The notes beneath the pieces were generated by a model. It was not told the origin of the DNA and ran no database searches. It saw nothing but the letters and a program-made list of their open reading frames with translations. Positions 35,459 to 64,000 of a stretch of 64,000 nt of DNA are shown piece after piece (the first letter of the stretch is position 1; the number at the start of each line of letters is the position of its first letter). Position numbers and translations under genes: made by a program. This stretch comes from Trema orientale (taxonomy: Eukaryota; Streptophyta; Magnoliopsida; Rosales; Cannabaceae), in assembly GCA_002914845.1 (NCBI GenBank), contig JXTC01000107.1, forward strand, positions 62,001-126,000, in the 5' to 3' direction.

Positions 35459-36866
35459 AGAGTCAAAAACACTTGGTCGATTTTTTAAAGAAAATACGTA
35501 TTTGGAGACATTTTTTCACAGTTAACTCTTTTGTCTATTAATAAACATATGTATATATTTTTTTCAAATGAAAAATAATGCAATGGTCATGGTCGTAAAG
35601 CTTATTCTTATGGTGTATTTGTTCATTGTACTGAATTCTAGATATATATCGGTTTTATTTATTTATTTATTCTATCGTTTATGTTTTTCTTTTATATTTG
35701 AATTTTTATGCGCCAAGTCTAGAAAAATTTCAATTTAAATGTTGTATGATTATCAAATATGAAGTATATCAGGATTGGTATTATGCTTTAGGGTGATTAA
35801 GATACAGATTTTATGGCGTCTTTAGAATTAATTGTCTACACGGTAGAAAGTAATTTTAAAGTTACTATCGGTACGAGAAACTCCTCTAATAATAATGCAA
35901 TGATTATATTTCTAAATATGGGAGTTTGTGAATATATAAATGAGGCCCTAATTGGTTGTGAATATGAGACGATTATTTAGAGGATATTTTGATTTAAACT
36001 CAATTTGAGTCTTTATTCTCATTATTGTTGCCTGTTTTTTTATTCATCTTGATACTTATACATTGATTACCTGTAAATTTGCTTCATTCATCTTGATACT
36101 TATACATTGATTACTTATAAGTTTGATTTGCTTCAGCTTGTTATGGATATTCCAGCATGAACGAAATGATGTTGTTAATTGCATTAAAAATTTATTAAGG
36201 AACTTAAGAAAGCAAAGCCTTATCTTAAAAGGAAAAAGCAAATTTATATTAAAAATAAATATGGCAATCAAGAATGAAACTTTGACATCCTTATTTTCAA
36301 TGTAGCTAACGTTGAAAAGTATGAGATGTCTCTCTTATTATATAAGAGTCTCTCTTATAAACTGAGGATATTGAGCTAAATCTCTGATCTCCAAAGTCTT
36401 ATACAATAACAATAATACAAATTCTTAGTTTTTGTGTGTTACTCGGGTTTGTTCAACAATAATAAGATGCATTTGGTTTATTGTCTTTTTTTTCCTATAA
36501 TATTTTAACTAACTATGTGTACCATAAAACTAATAAAGAAGCACATGATTTAGCTAAGTTCACTTATCACTTATAATGTATAAATTTATTTGAATGGAAG
36601 GATGTAAATTTTCCATTGACATGACATTACTTATAACATATTCGCTAAAATCTTTGAGCAACATCCCTTTATATTTCTCCTCGTTTAATTTCTGCTTGTT
36701 ATCCTTTTATTTTAAACGTATATTTAACTTTGACTTTTACTAAATACCATAATGTCTTTCAAAAATATCCTTCAAATAAATTGTTCAAATAATTGAATTA
36801 TAATATTCACCTACATGACATACCTATATTTGCACATCCCTTATACATAAACGACATGTATTTGAT
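35459..36866. other. Gene-free intergenic DNA
   Basis: AT-rich and noncoding. It includes a 44-base tandem repeat at about 36042-36129, where a unit starting ATTCATCTTGATACTTATAC occurs twice with a few differences at the end. Nothing else is recognised. Confidence 0.5.
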
Positions 36867-37292
36867 GCTATGTTTAGTATGAGGGAAAAAAGAGAGGAAA
36901 TAAATAATACGAGAGAAAATGGAAGGGAAAAATAGAAAAATTGGTTGCTTAGTATAAAAGAAAAGGAAGATAAAGAGAAAATAGAGGAGAAAATGGAAGA
37001 GAAAAAAATGAGGTGGGATTTACAAAATTTTCCCCCACCAAATTTGAGAAAAAAATAGAAGAAAACCAACTTTAGCCAATAAAAGAAATAAATTTACTAA
37101 ATTACCCTTGCATACTAATTTTTAAAATCATTGTATTGATGGTGAAATAGTCATTTTAAAATAAACTAGTTTTCTTTCCTCTATCCATACCTAATAACTA
37201 TGGAAGAAAGACACTTTCCTTTCCATCATATACATTTTCTTTCCTTCGTAATTTTTCCTTTCCTCATATTTTCTTTCCTCTACCGAACATGG
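36867..37292. mobile_element. Possible miniature element, hAT-like
   Basis: The left end GCTATGTTTAGTATGAGGGAAA faces, in reverse, CTCCATGTTCGGTAGAGGAAAG. The left third is GA-rich with many GGAAA/GAGAAAATGG words and the right third carries their complements. The outside bases TATTTGAT and TATTTATA match at six of eight, which would suit a hAT-type 8-bp duplication. The evidence is modest. Confidence 0.45.
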
Positions 37293-37586
37293 AGTATTTA
37301 TAAGATGCAACATTTTATTTCACATCAATTTTAAAAAATATCAATTTTAACTTATTAAATAAATATATATTTTTTTTATTTTAATGGTCGATTTTTTAGT
37401 ATTATATCAATTTTTATGCATCAGTATATCAATTTATAAGAAATATATTGATTATTTTTTAATAGTGTTTGAAAAACGGTCATTTTCTAAATAGTGATCA
37501 AAAATTTGGTCAATAGGCTAAGAATACATTTGTTCTATGTAATTCGCAGAATTAATTTTAAATCAGCTTCTTTATTGGGACTTATA

Positions 37587-37857
37587 GAAATATGACCAAA
37601 TTTTAGGCCCAATTTCAGTAAATGTCCCTTTGTCAAATGTTATAGCAAAATGTCCGGTATATATGTATATATACTAAGTGTAAAATTTTATATACCAAGT
37701 ATAAAAAATTATATACCCAGTGCATTTCAGTACAGTAACTAAAATTAGTAGATATGTGTATCTACCAAGTGTAAAAATATATATACCTGGACATTTAGCT
37801 ATAAAATTTTAAAAGTGGACATCTACTTAATCAAATTTAAAATTTTGGTCATCCACC
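37587..37857. mobile_element. Miniature inverted-repeat element
   Basis: The left arm (ATGACCAAATTTTAGG... AATGTCC... GTTATAGCAAAATGTCCGG) is matched by the reversed right arm (ATGACCAAAATTTTAAAT... GATGTCC... TTTATAGCTAAATGTCCAGG). Between them are repeated 'tataccaagtgtaaaa' words. It is noncoding and about 270 bases. No clear target duplication is seen. Confidence 0.65.
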
Positions 37858-39191
37858 TAAATTTCTCTTTTTTATTCATTTATGAGTTAGTAGCTTAGTT
37901 GTGTAATTCTTTTTATTTTACTTTTTTTTTGAGTAAGTAATTCTTTTTAATTTAACAACATTAATAGTATTATATAATTAATTTGAAATAGATATATTAT
38001 AAACGAGTTTTATAACCACTTTTAATTATTAGTTCTGTTGTAACAAAATCATAAAATTTATTGAATTCTTTAGGAGGCTGAGAAGATTTATTGCTACAAT
38101 TTATTCATCTTTTCTTTGTGAAAAATATTAACATCTCTTTCGTAATAATTATTAGTCTACCCCATTTTAGGAGTGATTAATTTTTCCTTTGTGAGAATTA
38201 TTAGAATTATTAATTGTGGGAGTATTTTTCTAATTGTGTTTCATGTACGTTGTAGTTCTCTAGGCTATTCAATGACATTTGATAATAGAATGCAGTCAGA
38301 TTACTGGTGGAAACTATAAGTCATGGTCTAATGAAATTGTGTGGGTATTCCAAATATGAATGGACAACTACCAACCACATAATATACAAGGAATAATGGT
38401 TGTACTGTTATGCAAAGCCTTCACTGGTTCAATATTTTCATTTTTTTCTCTAGTAGATTTCAATTAATAATAATCAAGCAAAAACCGAAGACAATAGACT
38501 TGTATACTTCCTCTTTCAGAAAGTTGTTTTTACATCAAATCTATATACAACTATCAAATATGATTGATCGTTTGGGCTGATTTTAACTTCTATAAGTAAA
38601 AAATATTAGAAGATCTTCAAAGAAAAGCTAGTAAGTCTATGCTTCTTTATAAAATGTCTTTTAAATAAAAGAAGATTTTATGAGAATTTTTCCAAACACT
38701 TTTGAAAATAACTTTTCAACTTTCAAAGATCTTTAGAAGCTATGCCAAATAGGTCCTTAGTGGATGTCTGATACTATTGTTCTCAAAGTAAGAAATGATA
38801 TTATAATATAGTTGTTGCAAATGTTAAATGTTATTCTATTCTATCAGTTTAGATTGAGAAGCCTAAGATTATGTTTGTCTCTCCTATGAGTTAGGAATGT
38901 CACTTTAATCTTTAACTTATGTAGTTGGGTGCATCCACAATGCTTTTATCTCAAATCATAATTTTACTGTTAGATGCATTCAAGTTATTTTATTTGTTTC
39001 TTGATGTCATGATCAGCCATCAACACAAGATTTACTTAGAATGGTAATACGAGAGGAGGTTGGCTTGAAGAAATTATTCATTATAATTGAATCTAATTAG
39101 TTTAAAGACTGATACATTTCATAGTGGCATATTTGTTAATCTCAAAAAATGAAAATGAAAAGGGTCAAGAATGGATTTTGCTAAACTTAAA
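37858..39191. other. Gene-free intergenic DNA
   Basis: AT-rich DNA with no recognisable gene, RNA or element. Confidence 0.35.
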
Positions 39192-39550
39192 GCCCCGTTT
39201 GGTTCACCTATTTGAATGTGTGTATTTGAATGAAAATTGTGGAATGGGTTATAATTGGAATGGAAGACATTTGAATAGAAAAAATAATGGAATGAGTTAT
39301 AATTAGAATGAGAGTATTGGAATGGACCATTCAAAAATACCTCTTCCCCTCCATTATCATCCAAGACACAAAAATTCATTCAAATAGTTGATATGACTGA
39401 TGGACCATTTGAATGAAAAAACTAAATTGTTGAAACAAACACTCATTCCAAAAGACTATTTGAATGGAAAATTTAGAGTTGTTAAAACAAACACCCATTC
39501 AAATGGATTTTCCATTCCAAATAGAATGGAACGAGCGAACCAAACGGCTC
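39192..39550. mobile_element. Miniature element with GCCCCGTTTGGTTC / GAACCAAACGGC ends
   Basis: The left end is GCCCCGTTTGGTTCACC and the right end is GCGAACCAAACGGCTC, so the termini are inverted copies around CCGTTTGGTTC. The interior has many TTTGAATG/CATTCAAA words in opposing orientation. It is noncoding and 359 bases. Such CCGTTTGGTTC termini are common on plant MITEs. The flanking duplication is not clear, so I do not assign a superfamily. Confidence 0.7.
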
Positions 39551-39639
39551 ATAAATAAGTTCATAGTTATTTATTCGTAATTTTCAGTAATACAAGGTTA
39601 TTTATTTGTGAAAAGGAGGACAACACAACAAATGGGAAG

Positions 39640-40632
39640 TTTTCGTAATTTTCAGGTTACTTTTACGTGTCTGCCCTTTTTTCTGTTTGACTTACGCGTG
39701 AAGAAACGCTGTCGTTTAGCGAAACCTCCCCAAATCGACCTTGGTCCATTTCCCATGTCGTGAAAGAAGCCCTAAAAACTACTGGATTCTCACACAGAAA
39801 CCCCGATCGAACACCATCGTCTCCATCACTAGGTCGATCGGAGATCACTCTGAGCAGTTTAGGATTCGAAGAAGAGAGATGGAAGCTGTTAGTTAACTTC
39901 GTTCTTTTTCTACACCGGTTGTAAAAAAGGTGAGCTTTCCTCTTATTTGGTAATTTATTTTTCTCGGCAACCAAACAAACCCTAGGTAAGATTTTGACGG
40001 AAAATTTGGTGGATAACACGCAATCGGGTACCAAATGTAAGACTTGGTATCTGGGTTGTAGGGGTTTTGGGTAGTATTTAGCTAAAATCGAGCTATAGTT
40101 CAGTTGTACGACTTTTAATTTTTTTTTTCGATTATAATCGGCATTTTATTGAAAAAAAGGGAAAACTAATCTGCCTCATTTTCTTGAATTTTTGCGATTT
40201 GGTATCTGGGTTCTTGGTGTTTTGGTAGTATTTTGCTAAAATCTGCCTCATTTCTTGAATTTTGCGATTTGGTGTTGGTTTCTTGGTGTTTTCGTAGTAG
40301 TCTGCTAAAATCTGCCTCATTTTGTTGAATTTTGCGTCTTGGTACCGGGGTTCTTGGTGGTTTGGTAGTATTAATCGAGCTATTTTACAGTTAAGTTGTA
40401 TAAATTATAATTTTGTTGATTATAATCAACATTTCACGGAAAAGAAAGGAAAATTATTGGATCAATTTGTTGAATTTTGTAACTGCTAGCGGTAGTGGTT
40501 GATACAGTGGCCTAAAGGGGCTTCTTATTCTATATTGTTATAGAAGGAAGGTCAGAGCTTGACTTGTTATGTTAGGAAGCTTTATTTATTCTGTTATTTT
40601 TCTTCTGTTGATTGCATTGTAGTTCAAACGAG
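39640..40632 (+). promoter_or_regulatory. SYD leader and leader intron
   Basis: An untranslated exon ends at 39929 (AAAAAAG|GTGAGC). A 693-base leader intron runs 39930-40622, with acceptor TTGTAG ten bases before the SYD start codon. The intron contains the word TTTCTCGGCAACCAAAC (39960-39976), also seen in the NHX leader, and an array of roughly 70-base repeats at 40172-40370. The miniature element at 39192-39550 ends close to the probable promoter. Confidence 0.65.
40021..40380. repeat. Roughly 70-bp tandem repeats in the SYD leader intron
   Basis: The phrase CTGCCTCATTT..TTGAATTTTGCG, then 'tTTGGT.TCTGGGTTCTTGGTG', then 'TTTTGGTAGTATTTTGCTAAAAT', recurs three times between 40172 and 40370. 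A more diverged copy lies at about 40035-40090. Copies differ by short indels and single changes. Confidence 0.75.
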
Positions 40633-60281
<19,649 letters not shown>

Positions 60282-60500
60282 TTAGTTGAAAATGTAATTT
60301 TGTTGTACAGCCACTGTAGGAATATGTTTTGAACCGAGCGGTTCTTCCACAGTTCAGTGCGCATCTATTTAAAGAGATGCTTTGCCCTTGTACATAAGTT
60401 ATAATATCCTTTGCAGTTTATATGAAATAGAGATTATTTATAACTTAAACATGTATTATTCTCTCTGCACATTTCATTTACTGGTGGATCCCCTGTATGG

Positions 60501-60845
60501 GTTCTCTTAGCCTTCTTGAGAATTGGCAGTTTGATTTAGCACCCGAGTTTTTAGCGAGTTTTCCATAGTCCTTACCAAAGCTCGGTACTGTTCTCAGCAA
60601 TCTAAAATATTGTATCCCATAGTATGCTGTTGATATGTGTATACATGTTTGTATACACATATCAAACATATGTGTATATGTGTTCTCTTAGCCTTCTTGA
60701 GAATTGGCAGTTTGATTTAGCACCCGAGTTTTTAGCGAGTTTTCCATAGTCCTTACCAAAGCTCGGCACTGGTCTCAGCAATCTAAAGTAGTTTGTATCC
60801 CATACTAAATCCCATAGTATGCTGTTGATATATATACATGTCCAT
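60501..60845. repeat. 181-bp tandem duplication after SYD
   Basis: The segment starting GTTCTCTTAGCCTTCTTGAG at 60501 recurs at 60682, so the period is 181. The first ~110 bases differ at only a few positions (GGTACTGTTCTC / GGCACTGGTCTC). The tails, ending TAGTATGCTGTTGATAT, differ by short insertions. It lies about 220 bases after the SYD stop codon, so the SYD 3' UTR could reach it. Confidence 0.85.
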
Positions 60846-61349
60846 ACATATGTCTGTGAATGTATTGATAATTGTCGTCAATTAAATTAATCAAAACGAG
60901 GAGAATTTCCTTCTTCCATGGCAGGGGTATTTTTGTGAAGTTACCATACCATGCTGCCAGCAAACATGACCCGTTATAGAACTAGCTCGTGTGCCTGGAA
61001 TGGTCCCCATATAATTATCGTTTTTAAGAGTTAGGAATCATTTTAGTTTTTACAACGATTATTAAAGGGGTTGTTTTTAAGGAAGTACTTGAGAAGATAA
61101 ATCATGTATGGTAAAGGGTTACGGAAAACAACAGTTCAAAGTTGCTTCCAACTACCTTAGGTCTCAGGTCTTTCTAGGTCAAGTGTCTTTAGTCTTTGTT
61201 GCTGGTATATCCTGTCCCCATTTTTTTTTTTTCATTTTAATTATAATTTTAAATTTGAAAATTGGAAATTCAATAAAATGAATTGCTCGAGCTGTGTTTG
61301 TATTTTTTTTTAACATTTCCGTTGCACAGTTTTGTACTATTGCTATAGG
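60846..61349. other. Gene-free DNA downstream of SYD
   Basis: Noncoding as far as I can see, with no recognised element. Confidence 0.35.
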
Positions 61350-61920
61350 GCCGTGTACATAGAACAAGGATTACAAAGATTGGAATTGAGATTATTTATC
61401 CTAAATCCATGTTTAATTCCAATTTGAGATTAGGATAAATAATCAATTCCAAAATAATTCTATATGAGTGAGATAATTAATCTCATTCAAAAGTGTGGGA
61501 TTACTAGTAGCCTATTTAAGTTCCAAAGCTAGTGGATCCTAATACTTTTTTTAAAATTTTAATTAATCTTAAATAGATTTATTATATGGTGATGGCTACG
61601 GTAGGGGTGCCCCTACATAGGGTCATGCCTTAATTATCGTTAGATGGGAATCTGTGGGGAATAACGGGAATCTGTGGAGAATCTATTTATATACAGATTC
61701 CCATCCAACGGTGAATAGACAGTGCCCTACGTAGGGGCGTCCCTACTGTAGACGCGCCCTTATTATATATCTCAATAAAAAGTAGGTCTCGCATTACAAT
61801 AATAATCCCAATCCAATTCAATATTACACCGGGCATAAAATAGTATTAAGTTTATCCCAATTCAATCCATTATAATCCAACTGATACAATAATCCAATCT
61901 CAATCCTGTGTTCATGATAA
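61350..61920. mobile_element. Outer miniature element, interrupted by another
   Basis: The left end (GTACATAGAACAAGGATTACAA...GATTGG) faces the reversed right end (ATCATGAACACAGGATTGAGATTGG). Internal words such as GGATAAATAATC / GGATAAAC and GGGATTA recur in both arms. The interior is split by the element at 61588-61759. Exact ends and superfamily are uncertain. Confidence 0.5.
61588..61759. mobile_element. Mutator-type miniature element, 172 bp, perfect 9-bp duplication
   Basis: Arms of about 65 bases form a hairpin. The left begins GGTGATGGCTACGGTAGGGG. The reversed right begins GGGCGCGTCTACAGTAGGGA. Both continue GCCCCTAC.TAGGG and end ATGGGAATCTGT. The flanks are TTATTATAT on each side (61579-61587 and 61760-61768). 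The 9-bp duplication and long inverted repeats place it with Mutator-type MITEs. It is noncoding. Confidence 0.88.
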
Positions 61921-61968
61921 AAAAGAAAAAAAGAGATTCATCTATAAATTTTTTACAACTAAACAAGC

Positions 61969-62294
61969 ATGTTTGGTTGGTTGGAAACCTTGGAATAATT
62001 CGATCGTTCCTTTTTAAGGTCTATTTCATTGTTTAGTTGGGTTTGAAAAGATGGAATTAGGGTTCTTTTGGAATCCTAATTCCATCACTTGGTGAAATTC
62101 TTATTCCTTCCAAAAAGGTAATGAATACTTATTCTACATTTTAGTCTATTACTTCAAAACTTGACTTTTTTTTTTGGTCCATTCTATTATATTAATTGAA
62201 CCAAACAATGAAATATTATTTCTATTCCCATTTCAATTCAACTTTATTACAATTTCCATTACCATTCTTATTCTATTATACTGAACAAAACATG
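61969..62294. mobile_element. Possible miniature element with CATGTTTGGTT-like ends
   Basis: The left end CATGTTTGGTTGGTTGGAA and the reversed right end CATGTTTTGTTCAGTATAA are inverted relatives. The interior has GGAATTAGG/CCTAATTCC and AATGGAATT-like words in both orientations. No target duplication is evident. Confidence 0.45.
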
Positions 62295-62742
62295 AATTGT
62301 CATGTCATATATCTAGAATTACTTAAATACTATATTTCTTAATAAATCATAAAATATATTTTTCTTCAACAAACTCCAAATTACTTTTACCACCACCACC
62401 ACCACCTCGCCACCACTACAGATCTCGATCTCGGCTGCTCCTTCATTTGACTGATTTTCACCTACTGACTCGTCCTCACTCAAAAATCTTTGATCAGTCA
62501 GAATTTTAGACCATGGTGAAATATTTTTTTGACTGCATTTTTTGACCGCAGTCAAAAAAATATTGACCTCAATTAAATATGGTTAGTGGTCTTCCCAATA
62601 ACGTCTTATTCACTTTTGCCTTTTCTCCAAAATTTTCGGATGTTGAGTTGGTTTTTCAATAAATGAAAGTCTTAGTTCTGTAAATGATTTCTAGTTTGTC
62701 TATTTTTTTCTTTAAGAAAAAAAGGGAAATAAGTCTTTTTAT
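62295..62742. other. Gene-free DNA with ACC simple repeat
   Basis: It contains an ACC/CCACCA run (62389-62415) and a near-palindrome around TTTGACCGCAGTCAAAAAAATA (62536-62565). A 78-codon minus-strand frame overlaps the repeat (62319-62555). I do not recognise it and think it is chance. Confidence 0.4.
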
Positions 62743-63240
62743 TTAATTAAAAGAGGATAAATCCTCACAAGTAGGACTAATAATACAGTCTGGTGTGTAA
62801 TCACGCCAAACTTTATCAGCAACCGAAGAAAAACTAATGCAAGATGGGATATAAGTTACAGAATTTTCTTGGCGAGAAATAAAACTGTAACCAATATTGC
62901 ATGGTAATGAAGTCATATGCAGAATATATGAAATAATTGGACTTTAATTCCCTTGAAAGAGGCTGAGGAGAACGAATAGAACCTACAACATTACTAGAAT
63001 TTGATTCAATCCATTGAATGCTGATATTTTAAAGTCGACACAGAGCTAAAAACCTTCACGAACTGCATAACACTCGGCCAAAAAAGCATCAAAAGTTGCT
63101 TGTACTTTACGAGTTGCAGCAACAATAATCATTCCAACATCATCCAGTTCCACAATGAGATGCCCATATGGTAGCACCATATATAGCATCGATATTCATC
63201 TTTAAATCTCCCAAAGGATTAAGTTTCCAGAACCCGATTG
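62743..63240 (-). pseudogene. Broken RNase H-like domain gene relic (LINE-type or host copy)
   Basis: On the minus strand the phrases run in family order but in shifting frames. They are WKLNPLGDLKMNIDAIYGA; MIIVAATRKVQATFDAFLAE followed by CYAVREGF; NISIQWIESNSSNVVGS; and a C-terminal part with ISRQENSVTYIPSCISFSS then VWRDYTPDCI. This is the layout of the plant RNase H-like domain found at the 3' end of LINEs and as stand-alone copies. At least one stop and two frame changes break it. No reverse transcriptase remains nearby. Confidence 0.7.
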
Positions 63241-64000
63241 ACTGCATGGCTGCATGTGTTGTTGTTTCTTCTTTAAACTCTTAAAAAAAAAAAACAAGAT
63301 AGGAAAGTTACCCTATACGACACTGCAAGTTGGAGAAGGCATAGATGATTTCGTGGTACATGCACTAGATGAATATTCGCACTTTGTTTGGAATGGATAA
63401 AAGACTATATATATAGAAAGTTTCACCAAGATTTAATCACATCAGAATCCAAAGAGCTAATAACTCCATTGGCCTCCAAGATTGTTTTATATAACTTGAT
63501 CAAACAATGAAGCGACCTTTCTTATCATAATGCCACACTTAGTTGGTCACTCAAGCCCATTTTGACTAAAGGAATACTCAAGATGGTGTTGTGATCTACC
63601 CGCCAAAAATGTTTATTTATTTTGGCCAGGTCTCATTTAACATTTACCATGTCCCAAAAATGTCATCAAATGCTTTGAAGTAAGGTTAAACTTGATATTG
63701 ACCCCTATACTATATGGTCATGAATGGTTGAGAATTTGTACTATTTTGACGTAAATGGTTGAGATGTGATTTAAAAAAAAATTGAATGTCATACACTAGA
63801 TTTCTATTCAGTAAATCTAGGGTAAATTGAAAATATATGTTACGATTTTTTTTTCAATTTCAAAAATTTGACCATGTATTTTTGGAAACTACGTTTTATC
63901 CATGATTGCAACATAAAGTCTCAGTTTCACTCCAAAAATATCTTATTTTGGGAAAGAAGTTTTAATTGACGAAAATGTATTCCTCCTTTTCAGTGTCTTA
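63241..64000. other. Gene-free DNA to the window end
   Basis: AT-rich noncoding DNA. The stretch from about 63690 ('ttgacccctatactat', 'aaatggttgagatgtgattt') has the look of another dispersed repeat that would continue beyond the window, but I cannot define its ends. Confidence 0.3.

Noticed and set aside
62319-62555. 78-codon minus frame with VVVVV run
   Set aside because: The run comes from the ACC simple repeat; no family features.

Overview
This is a gene-dense stretch of nuclear DNA from a flowering plant, almost certainly a eudicot. The DNA is AT-rich, introns are short to medium with GT..AG ends and T-rich acceptors, and every recognisable gene belongs to a plant family. I cannot name the species.

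Layout from left to right. (1) 1.8-6.5 kb, + strand: a 14-exon vacuolar Na+(K+)/H+ antiporter of the NHX1/NHX2 type, 539 residues. (2) 8.0-10.7 kb, - strand: an 8-exon VAP27-type ER membrane protein, 296 residues, with an untranslated first exon near 11.5 kb. (3) 11.6-16 kb: gene-free, with two Mutator-type miniature elements that still carry 9-bp target-site duplications. (4) 16.2-18.1 kb, + strand: a 4-exon plastid acyl carrier protein. (5) 18.5-19.8 kb: a tract rich in the word GTCGTTT, probably a decayed CACTA end, holding a third Mutator-type miniature element. (6) 21.2-21.6 kb, - strand: a small GPI-anchored arabinogalactan-like protein. (7) 23.0-29.4 kb, - strand: RUNKEL, the kinase-like HEAT/ARM cytokinesis protein, 10 exons and 1363 residues. 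(8) 30.0-35.5 kb: a decayed Mutator-like (MULE) transposon with about 70-bp terminal inverted repeats. It carries a transposase relic and a convergent second gene encoding a GRF-type zinc finger plus a membrane anchor. (9) 35.5-39.6 kb: gene-free, with several miniature elements. (10) 40.6-60.3 kb, + strand: SPLAYED (SYD), a SWI/SNF ATPase with 33 coding exons and 3712 residues, two GC-AG introns, a solo LTR in one intron, and a very long repetitive C-terminal region. (11) 60.3-64 kb: a tandem duplication, nested miniature elements and a broken RNase H-like relic.

The host genes form no pathway or operon; they are independent housekeeping and developmental genes. I derived the exon models by hand from splice-site words and reading phase. 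For NHX, VAP27, ACP, RUK and SYD every junction keeps phase, and the total lengths of NHX, RUK and SYD fit their families. The least ordinary parts are the two-gene MULE, the Mutator-type miniature elements with readable 9-bp duplications, the GTCGTTT tracts, a word shared by the NHX and SYD leaders, and the GC-AG introns of SYD.
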